In this document: piece after piece, positions 19,401-28,609 of the stretch
Numbering within the stretch: position 1 is the stretch's first letter
How the letters are laid out: the number at the start of each line of letters is the position of its first letter
Assembly (NCBI GenBank): GCA_012960535.1
Contig: DUBB01000019.1
Location: forward strand, 18,660-82,659
Reading direction: 5' to 3'
Length of the DNA stretch: 64,000 nucleotides
Origin: Gammaproteobacteria bacterium
GTDB taxonomy: Bacteria > Pseudomonadota > Gammaproteobacteria > Pseudomonadales > Azotimanducaceae
Notes under the pieces: model-generated
Seen by the model: the letters and a program-made list of their open reading frames with translations, nothing else
The model's database searches: none
What the model was told of the DNA's origin: nothing
Program-made: the position numbers and the translations under genes

Positions 19401-19713
19401 CCTTTTCACCCGTCTGCTCTGAGAAAATTCTGTTGAGCAAAGCGGTTAACGACTCCGACGTAGTCCCGCAAAGCCATTGTCCGTTTAACCAGGCCAGGTG
19501 AAAACCACCTGAACGAGCTGCTACCCATACTTCACGCTGGCTGATCTGCCGACTCATTATAACTTGAGACTGATTCGGAAAAGTGACAGTTAAATTACCA
19601 CTGCCCGCATCAATATCAAAATCCTGATCGAATGAGTCAATAATATCCTCGATATCAGAAAACAGGTTATCAAGCTTTTCTGTGAACGCCCGTTCACAAA
19701 GAGAATCATTCAC
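19384..19713 (-). CDS. cyaY: Frataxin homologue CyaY
   Basis: Iron-binding protein that modulates iron-sulfur cluster assembly on IscS/IscU. The 109-residue sequence has the acidic first helix ([18 protein letters not shown]), the strand [17 protein letters not shown] and the conserved [19 protein letters not shown]. Length is normal (E. coli 106). The start is a GTG with GGGGAG eight bases upstream. A perfect inverted repeat TGTGAACG-CC-CGTTCACA (19681-19698) lies just inside the coding region. Divergent from lptM, convergent with argH. Confidence 0.93.
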   Translation of the reverse strand: MNDSLCERAFTEKLDNLFSDIEDIIDSFDQDFDIDAGSGNLTVTFPNQSQVIMSRQISQREVWVAARSGGFHLAWLNGQWLCGTTSESLTALLNRIFSEQTGEKVSRFL

Positions 19714-19779
19714 TGCGACTGCTCCCCATCAAGTTCATACTCCAGTATACTAGCTCTCCTACGCCTACTCCGAATCAAT

Positions 19780-19884
19780 ATGCGCTTGATAATCATTTTA
19801 TTGATACTGTTAGTGTTAACCAGTTGCGGCCAAAAAGGGCCTCTATACTTACCTGGCTCGCCAGCACAGCTCCTGGTTATCTAG
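19780..19884 (+). CDS. lptM: LptM (YifL) small lipoprotein
   Basis: A 34-residue lipoprotein: MRLIIILLILLVLTSCGQKG is a signal peptide ending in the lipobox LTSC, followed by the highly conserved GQKGPLYLP. In E. coli LptM promotes maturation of the outer-membrane lipopolysaccharide translocon LptD/LptE. The mature part here is only 20 residues, shorter than the E. coli protein, but the conserved N-terminal motif is all that the family shares. It is immediately upstream of lysA (two bases), the usual lptM-lysA-dapF position. Confidence 0.88.
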   Translation: MRLIIILLILLVLTSCGQKGPLYLPGSPAQLLVI

Positions 19885-19886
19885 TC

Positions 19887-21152
19887 ATGCCAGCATTTGA
19901 CTACCGCAATGGGTTTTATCACGTTGAAGACTTAGACTTGAGGGAACTGGCTGAGCAGTTTGGTACACCTGCTTTTATTTATTCGGAATCCGCTATAAGA
20001 GAAGCTTACCATCATTTTGAGCTCGCCTTTGCTGACCAGCCTCACTTGATCTGTTATTCCGTTAAGGCAAACTCTAATCTGTCAATTCTTCAATTACTGG
20101 CATCAATGGGTTCCGGATTCGATATCGTTTCTGGGGGCGAGTTAACCAGGGTATTAAAAGCAGGGGGTAGTCCAAAAAAGATCGTTTTTTCAGGTGTCGG
20201 TAAAACCCAAGAAGAGATATCGCAGGCCCTGAGTATCGGCATTCACTGCTTCAATATCGAGTCAGAAGAAGAGTTGACTAAAATCGAGAAGATTGCTTCA
20301 GCGCTCGGTATAGTGGCGCCAATCTCGCTTCGGGTAAACCCAGATGTCGATCCAAAAACACACCCCTACATTTCCACCGGACTAAAGCAAAGCAAATTCG
20401 GAATACCCACCGAGACCGCACTGAGGCTCTATCAGCAAGCCGATCAATCCGCCGCACTGAATATTATCGGCATGAATTGCCATATCGGCTCTCAGATAAC
20501 TGAATTGGCGCCTTTTACAGATGCTTTAATAAAACTGTTAGAACTGGCTGATGCACTGACACAAAAAGGCATCTTTATGGAACATATCGATATCGGCGGC
20601 GGTATGGCGGTTCAGTACCAAAACGAAGACAGCGTAGCTATTGCCGATCTGGCAGAAGCCATAACTGAACTCATGTCAGGACGCCCGCAGAAAATCTTGC
20701 TGGAACCCGGTAGAAGCTTAGTGGCCAACGCCGGAATTCTACTAACCCAGGTCATCTATGTTAAAGAAAACAGCGGCCAAAATTTCGCCATCATTGATGC
20801 GGCCATGAACGACTTCATAAGACCCGCTTTATACAAAGCCTGGCACAACGTTTTACCAATTATTCAATTCGCCGAAGAAAGACCAGAACGAGAATACGAA
20901 GTCGTAGGGCCTATCTGCGAATCCGGTGATTTTCTGGCTAAACAACGCCGCTTGAAAATCCGCTCAGGTGATCTACTCTCCATTCAATCGGCAGGTGCTT
21001 ATGGTTTCACCATGAGTTCCAATTATAATAGCCGAGGCCGGTCAGCTGAGGTTCTGGTGAAGGGTACCCACGCTAAGGAAATTCGCCGCAGGGAATCCAT
21101 AGAAGATCAGATGAGGCTCGAATCTAACCCGTCTTTTGACTCCGGCTATTAA
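19887..21152 (+). CDS. lysA: Diaminopimelate decarboxylase
   Basis: PLP enzyme that decarboxylates meso-diaminopimelate to lysine. The PLP lysine is in LICYSVKANSN (residues about 53-63), the glycine loop in HIDIGGGMAV, the phosphate site in LLEPGRSLVANAG, and the C-terminal VGPICESGDFLA supplies the catalytic cysteine. The ATG at 19887 gives MPAFDYRNGFYHVEDL, the normal N-terminus (421 residues); the longer frame would overlap lptM. Second gene of the lptM-lysA-dapF-DUF484-xerC-HAD operon. Confidence 0.97.
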   Translation: MPAFDYRNGFYHVEDLDLRELAEQFGTPAFIYSESAIREAYHHFELAFADQPHLICYSVKANSNLSILQLLASMGSGFDIVSGGELTRVLKAGGSPKKIVFSGVGKTQEEISQALSIGIHCFNIESEEELTKIEKIASALGIVAPISLRVNPDVDPKTHPYISTGLKQSKFGIPTETALRLYQQADQSAALNIIGMNCHIGSQITELAPFTDALIKLLELADALTQKGIFMEHIDIGGGMAVQYQNEDSVAIADLAEAITELMSGRPQKILLEPGRSLVANAGILLTQVIYVKENSGQNFAIIDAAMNDFIRPALYKAWHNVLPIIQFAEERPEREYEVVGPICESGDFLAKQRRLKIRSGDLLSIQSAGAYGFTMSSNYNSRGRSAEVLVKGTHAKEIRRRESIEDQMRLESNPSFDSGY

Positions 21153-21196
21153 AACTAAATTCTTGCATTAAAGGAAACCTGAAGTAACCTATTCAT

Positions 21197-22051
21197 ATGC
21201 TGGTTCATTTCACCAAAATGCAGGGGGCGGGCAACGATTTCGTCGTAGTTGATCTTGTTTCTCAGAATATTAAATTAACACGCGAAATAATTGCCACCAT
21301 GGCAGATCGCCGTTTAGGCATTGGTTTTGACCAATTGCTGGTAGCGGCACCACCCACCGATCCTGAGGCTGATTTTTTCTACCGAATTTATAACGCCGAT
21401 GGCTCTGAGGCAGAACAGTGTGGCAACGGAGCAAGATGTTTAGCTAAATTTGTGCACGACAAACAACTGACGCCCAAACGCAAATTGACCTTTCAATCCA
21501 TTAACGGACTCATCCTTGCAGAATTACTGCCAGACGATCGATTCAAAATCAACATGGGGCAACCGAAATTCGCTCCTGAACAGATTCCGTTTACGACTTC
21601 CACCAGAAAAGAAGTCTATCACCTGGACCACAACCCGATTGGCCACCGGACTACAGCAGGCCCCGATATTGCGTTCGCTCTGGTAAATATGGGTAATCCA
21701 CATGCTGTTATTCAGGTCTCATCAATAACCGCTGCACAGGTCGAGGAAATCGGTCCCTGGCTAGCCAATCACGCCGCGTTTCCTGAAGGCGTCAATGTAG
21801 GCTTTATGGAAGTTATAGACTCAGGACACATTAAGCTACGTGTATACGAACGTGGCGTCGGAGAAACCCAGGCCTGTGGCTCAGGTGCCTGTGCAGCTGT
21901 CGCAACAAAGCGGCAACACCAGCAACTCGCTGAAACAGTTGAAGTCTCCATGTCTGGCGGTACCATCACTGTTCAATGGCAGGGCCCGAATCATGATTTA
22001 TTTCAAATTGGATCGGCTAATAAAGTCTATGACGGCAGAATCAAGTTATGA
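21197..22051 (+). CDS. dapF: Diaminopimelate epimerase
   Basis: Converts LL- to meso-diaminopimelate, feeding both peptidoglycan and LysA. The cofactor-independent two-cysteine site is evident: EAEQCGNGARCLAKF (first cysteine, near residue 78) and GETQACGSGACAAVA (second, near residue 222). The N-terminus FTKMQGAGNDFVVVD is canonical. Length 284 is slightly above the E. coli 274. It overlaps the next gene by four bases. Confidence 0.97.
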   Translation: MLVHFTKMQGAGNDFVVVDLVSQNIKLTREIIATMADRRLGIGFDQLLVAAPPTDPEADFFYRIYNADGSEAEQCGNGARCLAKFVHDKQLTPKRKLTFQSINGLILAELLPDDRFKINMGQPKFAPEQIPFTTSTRKEVYHLDHNPIGHRTTAGPDIAFALVNMGNPHAVIQVSSITAAQVEEIGPWLANHAAFPEGVNVGFMEVIDSGHIKLRVYERGVGETQACGSGACAAVATKRQHQQLAETVEVSMSGGTITVQWQGPNHDLFQIGSANKVYDGRIKL

Positions 22052-22767
22052 GTAATAAAAAACCTGTTACCAGTACAACCGACCTAAACCCTGAACTAGT
22101 ACTCAGGTATTTAGAGGAACACCCCGACTTTACAGAAAAGGCTTTACAGCAACTCGAGTTGCCAACTCACTCTACATCGCACGGAACCATATCTTTCTCA
22201 GGCAGGAAACTGACCTCAGTTAACAAAAAGCTGGCTGAAACTGAGTCAAAACTGGCGGAATTAATTCAAAATTCAACCGATAACAGCCATCTGTTTGAAT
22301 GCTGTCACAGGCTCATACTGGCGCTGCTCGATACCTCCAATACGACCTCGTTTATCACTGCATTAACTAAGAGCCTGGAGAACGATTTTAAATTTTCTAA
22401 TCACCAACTGTTTATCTTTGCGGATCAACCGGCCCCTATTAATGAGCACGCCAGTTTCATAAAACGAAAAACGCTTGAGCAGCAACTCGGTGGTATCGTC
22501 TCGTCCCAGCAACCGACGCTGGGCATACTCAGACAACAGGAAATGAGGTTACTGTTTCCTGATAACCACCTGACCATAGCCTCAGCAGCGGTACTACCAA
22601 TCAATGACAAACAACCCATTGCACTTCTTACCCTTGGCAGTGCTGATCAGAATAATTTTCGTGCCGGCCTGGAAACCACCTTTATAAAATTAATCACTGA
22701 CGTCCTGTCGAGACTCATTCCTGCGCGAGTGACGCCCCCGGATTCAATACTGGGTAGGGCAGAATGA
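22048..22767 (+). CDS. DUF484 family protein
   Basis: Homologue of E. coli YigA-type DUF484 proteins, always found between dapF and xerC. The N-terminus DLNPELVLRYLEEHPDFTEK is the family signature, followed by a short coiled coil (LTSVNKKLAETESKLAELIQ) and a GAF-like domain with AAVLPINDKQPIALLTLGS near residue 190. Length 239. Function is unknown; the GAF-like fold suggests small-molecule or protein binding, which is inference. Start and stop overlap dapF and xerC by four bases each. Confidence 0.88.
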   Translation: MSNKKPVTSTTDLNPELVLRYLEEHPDFTEKALQQLELPTHSTSHGTISFSGRKLTSVNKKLAETESKLAELIQNSTDNSHLFECCHRLILALLDTSNTTSFITALTKSLENDFKFSNHQLFIFADQPAPINEHASFIKRKTLEQQLGGIVSSQQPTLGILRQQEMRLLFPDNHLTIASAAVLPINDKQPIALLTLGSADQNNFRAGLETTFIKLITDVLSRLIPARVTPPDSILGRAE

Positions 22768-23690
22768 GCACACTGTCAGAGCAGATCAATCATTTTCTCA
22801 ACCATATCCGTAATGAGAGAGGTCTGGCAGATAACACCATTGAAAGTTACCAGCATGATTTAAAGATTTTGCTGGGCTATGCTGAGGATATCAACCTCAA
22901 CCAGGCCCAAGACTTTACGGCCAATCACATTCGACAACTGATAGGCCAGAGCCATCGTAAGGGCATGTCCGGTCGCAGCCAACAGCGACGATTATCGACC
23001 TTTCGTACTTTCTTCAATTTTATAGCAAGAGAAGAGGTGCTCAGCCAGAATCCAGCCCAGCTTGTCACAGCGCCAAAGCATGCCAGAAAATTGCCCAGGA
23101 CACTGGATACTGATCAGGTATCACAACTCCTCAACTTCGTCCCCGAGGACTGGCATGGTTATCGGGACAAGGCGATTCTCGAATTATTATATTCTTCCGG
23201 GCTTCGACTGAGTGAGTTAACCAAGGCCGATTGCGACAGCATCTCACTGTCTGAAGAAACCATACGGGTTACCGGAAAAGGCAACAAACAGAGAATCATT
23301 CCTGTTGGCAGCCTCGCTATGCAGGCTTTGCGAGACTGGATGCTGGTCCGGAAAAACCTTCCAGTAAAAAGAAAACAGGTGCACGCAAATGCCCTGTTCA
23401 TCAGCCAGGCAGGTTCGCGTATCAGTCCCTCAAGTATTCAGGCCAGATTGCGGTACTGGGCCAAAAAACAACATCTGGTCAATAACCTGCACCCACACAT
23501 GCTACGGCATTCCTTTGCCAGTCATGTGCTCGAATCAAGTGGCGACTTAAGGGCGGTGCAGGAATTGCTGGGCCATGCAGACATCAGTACGACGCAGATA
23601 TACACGCATCTGGACTTTCAGCACCTGGCGGCCGTATACGATAAAACACATCCACGAGCACAACGTAAAAAAACAAGTGAGCCAACATGA
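22764..23690 (+). CDS. xerC: Tyrosine recombinase XerC
   Basis: Acts with XerD at dif to resolve chromosome dimers. The N-terminal SAM-like DNA-binding domain (FLNHIRNERGLADNTIESY) precedes the catalytic domain, where the residues of the family can be placed: R in YSSGLRLSEL, K in TGKGNKQR, H and R in HPHMLRHSFASH, H in LLGHADISTTQ and the nucleophile Y in IYTHLDFQ. Length 308 (E. coli 298). The dapF-DUF484-xerC position identifies it as XerC rather than XerD. Confidence 0.95.
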   Translation: MSTLSEQINHFLNHIRNERGLADNTIESYQHDLKILLGYAEDINLNQAQDFTANHIRQLIGQSHRKGMSGRSQQRRLSTFRTFFNFIAREEVLSQNPAQLVTAPKHARKLPRTLDTDQVSQLLNFVPEDWHGYRDKAILELLYSSGLRLSELTKADCDSISLSEETIRVTGKGNKQRIIPVGSLAMQALRDWMLVRKNLPVKRKQVHANALFISQAGSRISPSSIQARLRYWAKKQHLVNNLHPHMLRHSFASHVLESSGDLRAVQELLGHADISTTQIYTHLDFQHLAAVYDKTHPRAQRKKTSEPT

Positions 23691-24388
23691 TTAAAGTCAT
23701 CGGTTTTGATCTTGATGATACGCTCTGGGCTGTTAAGCCCGTTATAATCGGTGCTGAAGCTGCACTCAAAACCCATCTCAAAGATCGTTTGCCGCACTTT
23801 GACTATGCGCAGCAAGACCTGCTCATTGCCCGCAAACAGCTACTTGCGGAAGACTCTTCCTTATCTTTTAGGCTGACCGCCTTACGCCAGGCGGTATTGA
23901 CAAAAGCCATGTTAAACAGCGGTATAAAAACAACCCAGGCGCAGAACCTGGCGACCGAAGCAATGGATGTTTTTCTTGAAGCACGCAACCGAGTGACATT
24001 TTTCCCCGGTGCCCTCAAAGCATTGGCAGCGCTCGCGCAGAACTACATCTTGGGTGCCCTGACTAATGGTAATGCAGATATCAAAAGGCTGGGCCTGGAT
24101 CATTTGTTTATGTTTTCGTTTTCAGCCGAGCAGGTAGGTGCAGCAAAACCTGACCCCATCTTATTTGAATCAGCACTGGCACACACAAACATCAAGGCCC
24201 ACGAAATGATCTATGTTGGCGATGACCCTTTATTAGACATTGATGCTGCTGCTCGCCTGGGTATCAGGACCATCTGGAAATCAAACCCGAAAAAACAATC
24301 TGATCTCATCTCAGCACCCGATGAACGGATACAGCATTTATCAGAACTCCCAGGTGCGGTAAAGAAAATTGCCCTGAGGCAGACCTAA
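23687..24388 (+). CDS. yigB: HAD-family phosphatase, YigB-like
   Basis: Haloacid-dehalogenase hydrolase with motif I FDLDDTLWAV, motif II ALTNGNADI near residue 125, motif III lysine in GAAKPDPILFESAL and motif IV YVGDDPLLDIDAA. E. coli YigB in the same position after xerC dephosphorylates a riboflavin-pathway intermediate (5-amino-6-(5-phospho-D-ribitylamino)uracil) and FMN. Length 233 (E. coli 238). Last gene of the operon; 30 bases separate it from the convergent thrC. Confidence 0.83.
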   Translation: MIKVIGFDLDDTLWAVKPVIIGAEAALKTHLKDRLPHFDYAQQDLLIARKQLLAEDSSLSFRLTALRQAVLTKAMLNSGIKTTQAQNLATEAMDVFLEARNRVTFFPGALKALAALAQNYILGALTNGNADIKRLGLDHLFMFSFSAEQVGAAKPDPILFESALAHTNIKAHEMIYVGDDPLLDIDAAARLGIRTIWKSNPKKQSDLISAPDERIQHLSELPGAVKKIALRQT

Positions 24389-24418
24389 CACTACTCAAGA
24401 GCGGATCAGACTGCCTGA

Positions 24419-25795
24419 TCATAACGTGGAACAATGCTCACTGATAAACGCTTTTAGATGATCGACACTGGCAGGTAAGTTGAATTTTCTGGTTTCCAGA
24501 TCATGCAGATTCTTCAGAGACTCATGCCTGGGAACAATCAATGGCAGCGCTTTATGAACGGCGGCCTCAAATTTTGCTGGATGTGCGGTAGCAAGACAAA
24601 CCATAGGCACCCCCGGTTCAATAACACGCTCTGCCTGGGCAATACCAACGGCAGTATGCGGGTCTGCCAGGTAACCATTATCCTGATAACATCTGGTAAT
24701 GCTCTGCAGGGTATCAATATCATCTACTGAGCCCGCTTCGAATTGTTCCATAATACCCTGGCAACCCGGTACGCCGGCTAATCCTGTTGTATGAAAATCT
24801 TCCATGAATCGATTCACCTGTGCGCTGTCTTCGCCTAGATGATAAAACAGAAATCGTTCAAAATTACTGGCTATCTGTATATCCATAGCAGGACTTTCAG
24901 AAAAATGTACGCGCCCTTTCTGGTAGATACCTGAATTAAAATAGCGCGCCAGAATATCATTACTATTGGTCGCTAAAACCAACCTGCGTATAGGTAAGCC
25001 CATTTGTTTTGCAATAAAACCCGCGAAGATATTACCAAAATTGCCCGTGGGTACCGTCACATCAAACTCGGTCGGTCGCTGAAGCTGAAACCATGCAGAA
25101 AAGTAGTAGACAATCTGAGCAAGAACCCGAGCCCAGTTGACCGAATTAACTGCCCCCAGATCATAACTAGACTTAAACTCCAGGTCATTGAATACCGTCT
25201 TCATGAGCATCTGGCAATCGTCAAAACTGCCATCAATGGCAATGCTGAAAACGTTCTGATCCAGAACCGTTGTCATCTGCAGTTCCTGGATAGGGCTCGT
25301 TCTACCCGCCGGGAACATGATGAATATATTAACCCCGGGCTTACTTCTAACACCTGCAATCGCGGCACTACCGGTATCACCACTGGTTGCACCCAGAATA
25401 TTCAGGGTCGAATCAGTTTTTGACAGAATATGACCAAACAGATTTCCAAGAAGTTGCAAGGCGATATCTTTAAAAGCCAGGGTGGGTCCATGAAACAATT
25501 CGAGAACATGGATATTAGCTACTCTCACCAAAGGCGATACCCTGGCATGGTCAAAAGTAGAATAACTCTGGTTAATCAAAGAGGCTAGATCAGAAACGGG
25601 AATATCATCGACGAACGGAACCATAACCTTGGCTGCCAGTTCAGAATAGGAAAGCTTATGCCAGTCAGCCATTTGTGAACTGACATCAGGAATGGTCTCA
25701 GGAATTAACAGGCCGCCATCCGCAGCCAATCCCATCATAACCGCCTCAGAAAAGGATAAACCATTCACCCCGCCCCGGGTGCTTCGGTATTTCAC
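24419..25795 (-). CDS. thrC: Threonine synthase
   Basis: PLP enzyme converting O-phosphohomoserine to threonine. The PLP lysine is in HGPTLAFKDIALQLLGN, the phosphate loop in GATSGDTGSAA, and VPTGNFGNIFAG near residue 235 is family-specific. The GTG at 25795 opens KYRSTRGG with GGAG eight bases upstream, giving 458 residues; a TTG at 25822 would add nine residues without a ribosome binding site. In many relatives it follows hom (homoserine dehydrogenase), which is not here. The substrate-producing thrB is 10 kb away in the window. Confidence 0.94.
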   Translation of the reverse strand: MKYRSTRGGVNGLSFSEAVMMGLAADGGLLIPETIPDVSSQMADWHKLSYSELAAKVMVPFVDDIPVSDLASLINQSYSTFDHARVSPLVRVANIHVLELFHGPTLAFKDIALQLLGNLFGHILSKTDSTLNILGATSGDTGSAAIAGVRSKPGVNIFIMFPAGRTSPIQELQMTTVLDQNVFSIAIDGSFDDCQMLMKTVFNDLEFKSSYDLGAVNSVNWARVLAQIVYYFSAWFQLQRPTEFDVTVPTGNFGNIFAGFIAKQMGLPIRRLVLATNSNDILARYFNSGIYQKGRVHFSESPAMDIQIASNFERFLFYHLGEDSAQVNRFMEDFHTTGLAGVPGCQGIMEQFEAGSVDDIDTLQSITRCYQDNGYLADPHTAVGIAQAERVIEPGVPMVCLATAHPAKFEAAVHKALPLIVPRHESLKNLHDLETRKFNLPASVDHLKAFISEHCSTL

Positions 25796-25906
25796 GCTGC
25801 TGACTCCGATCGGCCCAGCCAAAACGATAAAGCCCTTGTCAACCTCTTAACATCAGTCGCCTTCTCACCTGGAGTCATCATCTACTGGTCTAACCACACA
25901 CAAAAA

Positions 25907-26619
<713 letters not shown>

Positions 26620-28116
26620 ATGGCAATAGCGCACACCTACACCAGGGCCATTCTCGGCGTGGATTCTCCACTTATTCTAGTCGAAGCTGATATCAGCAAT
26701 GGTCTTCCGCAAATGCAGATTGTTGGCATGGCCGATGGGAAAATGCGACAGGCTCGAGAACGCATAAAATCAGCCATTAAGAACGCTGGGTTTAAGCTCC
26801 CCGACAGGAAAATTACAATCAATCTATCTCCTGCCGACATACCAAAGGATGTCAGCAGCTTTGATCTACCCATTGCCCTGGCCATTCTAAAAGCCAGTCA
26901 ACAAATACCCGATACGCCTGTGGAGGATTACTGCTCAATGGGTGAGCTAGCACTGGATGGCAAAATACTTCTAAGCCCAGGCATATTGCCTGCATCTATT
27001 GCCTGCCACGAAGCAAAAATGAAGCTGATTATTCCTGAATTAAACCAGGCAGAAGGTGCACTGCTGGCGTCTCCATACCTATTCAGTGCAAATCATCTAA
27101 CCGAGGCTGCCACCGATGCCTGCACTTGTTGTCAACCATGCCACAACAACAGGCTTTCAGAAATAATTAGCCCCACTGCCATCACACTAGATCAGATTAA
27201 AGGTCAGGAACACGCTAAAAGGGCCTTAATCATCGCCGCTACCGGCCAACATCACCTGCTGATGGTAGGTCCTCCTGGCGCTGGTAAAACCCTGCTCGCC
27301 AAAAGCCTGGTCACATTGTTACCGCCTCTGGACTTCAAAGAACAACTCGAGATCGGCTGTATCAGATCAGCTAACGGCACGCGCTACGATGATAACTCGG
27401 GTATGCACAGACCTTTTCGTTCTCCGCATCATACGGCATCCGCCGCCGCCATGGCGGGTGGCGGCAATCCCCCTAAACCAGGAGAGATATCTCTGGCACA
27501 CCAGGGCGTTCTGTTCCTTGATGAACTACCTGAATTTTCGCCTTCTGTCATCGAGACATTACGCCAGCCACTAGAATCGGGCTGCATTGAGATAAGCCGG
27601 GCCCACTTTCGAATCAAATATCCTGCTCGCTTTCAATTATTGGCAGCAATGAATCCCTGCCCCTGTGGCTGGCATGGCTCGCTAAATCACGCCTGCGAAT
27701 GTGGCTTCGAGAAAATTCGAAAATACCAGCAGCGGATTTCCGGACCGATTCTGGATCGCCTGGATATGCAAATCCAAGTGCCTGCTCTACCGCCGGCCGC
27801 ATTACTCAAAAAGCATAAAACAGTGCAGCCTAGTCAACAGCAAAAGGCCCAGCAAAAAATACTAGAAGGTTATCAAATCAGAAAGAAGCGACAGGCTTGC
27901 CTACCCCGCACAGAGGATACAGAGAGCATCATTACGGCTTGCAAGCTTTCCGGGAAGCACCAGGTATTTGCAAACCTGTTAGCGACTAAATTGAGCATGA
28001 GCGCTAGAGGTTTTACCCGACTGCTGAAAGTAGCACGTTCAATTGCAGACCTGGAACTGGCCGATGAGGTTAAAAAGCACCATCTCGAGGAGGCGCTGAG
28101 CTTCCGAAAACTCTAA
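26620..28116 (+). CDS. comM: ComM/YifB, Mg-chelatase-like AAA+ helicase
   Basis: Hexameric branch-migration helicase that helps integrate DNA during natural transformation. The N-terminal Lon-like domain (RAILGVDSPLILVEADISNG, LPQMQIVGMAD) precedes the AAA+ core with Walker A GPPGAGKTLLAKSL, Walker B GVLFLDELPEFSPSV, and the cysteine motif NPCPCGWHG. Length 498 from the ATG at 26620 (AGGAG seven bases upstream) matches E. coli (506). With dprA elsewhere in the window, part of a transformation toolkit is present, although dprA is unusual here. Confidence 0.94.
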   Translation: MAIAHTYTRAILGVDSPLILVEADISNGLPQMQIVGMADGKMRQARERIKSAIKNAGFKLPDRKITINLSPADIPKDVSSFDLPIALAILKASQQIPDTPVEDYCSMGELALDGKILLSPGILPASIACHEAKMKLIIPELNQAEGALLASPYLFSANHLTEAATDACTCCQPCHNNRLSEIISPTAITLDQIKGQEHAKRALIIAATGQHHLLMVGPPGAGKTLLAKSLVTLLPPLDFKEQLEIGCIRSANGTRYDDNSGMHRPFRSPHHTASAAAMAGGGNPPKPGEISLAHQGVLFLDELPEFSPSVIETLRQPLESGCIEISRAHFRIKYPARFQLLAAMNPCPCGWHGSLNHACECGFEKIRKYQQRISGPILDRLDMQIQVPALPPAALLKKHKTVQPSQQQKAQQKILEGYQIRKKRQACLPRTEDTESIITACKLSGKHQVFANLLATKLSMSARGFTRLLKVARSIADLELADEVKKHHLEEALSFRKL

Positions 28117-28147
28117 CTCGTGTTGATTCAATCGCGCTTCACTTGAA

Positions 28148-28558
28148 TTAACGCGCTGCATCAACCATATAGTCTGTCAGTGCCCTTATATCATCATCCG
28201 AACAATTAAAGCACATACCCCTGGCTGGCATCGTCGGCAGCAAGCCATTAATTGCACTGTTATACAATGCTTCCATGCCTTTACTAATGCGTGGCTCCCA
28301 TTCACTGGGCTCTGCAAACCTGGGCGCACCGGCTACCCCCAGATTATGGCAGGTAGCGCAACTCTGCTCATAGCTGCTGACAACATCGAAATCAGCTGCA
28401 TCAGCGGAAGTTGTGGTCTGCTCTGTGGCTGCACAATCCGTGCCTTGGATGCAAACAGTTCCCACTTTCTGAATTCTGGCGATAATGTCGTCTTCGCCGG
28501 GATCTGCAACCGCAGTCATCCCCATACAAAAAATAGGGAGGATAAAAAAAATTTTCAT
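28148..28558 (-). CDS. Cytochrome c5 family monoheme protein
   Basis: Small periplasmic c-type cytochrome: signal peptide MKIFFILPIFCMGMTAVADP, one heme site CATCHNLGVAGAPRF near residue 87, and the c5-specific loop TMPARGMCFNCSDDDI with the axial methionine candidate and the structural cysteine pair (CFNC). An extra cysteine pair lies in VCIQGTDC. Length 136 is longer than minimal c5 because of the linker. It is convergent with comM. Electron partners are not evident from the neighbourhood, although cytochrome c4 lies 3 kb away. Confidence 0.85.
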   Translation of the reverse strand: MKIFFILPIFCMGMTAVADPGEDDIIARIQKVGTVCIQGTDCAATEQTTTSADAADFDVVSSYEQSCATCHNLGVAGAPRFAEPSEWEPRISKGMEALYNSAINGLLPTMPARGMCFNCSDDDIRALTDYMVDAAR

Positions 28559-28609
28559 CTAAACAAGGGCCTCAAACCAAAACGCTGCATAGTATAGCTG
28601 AATCTTCGC

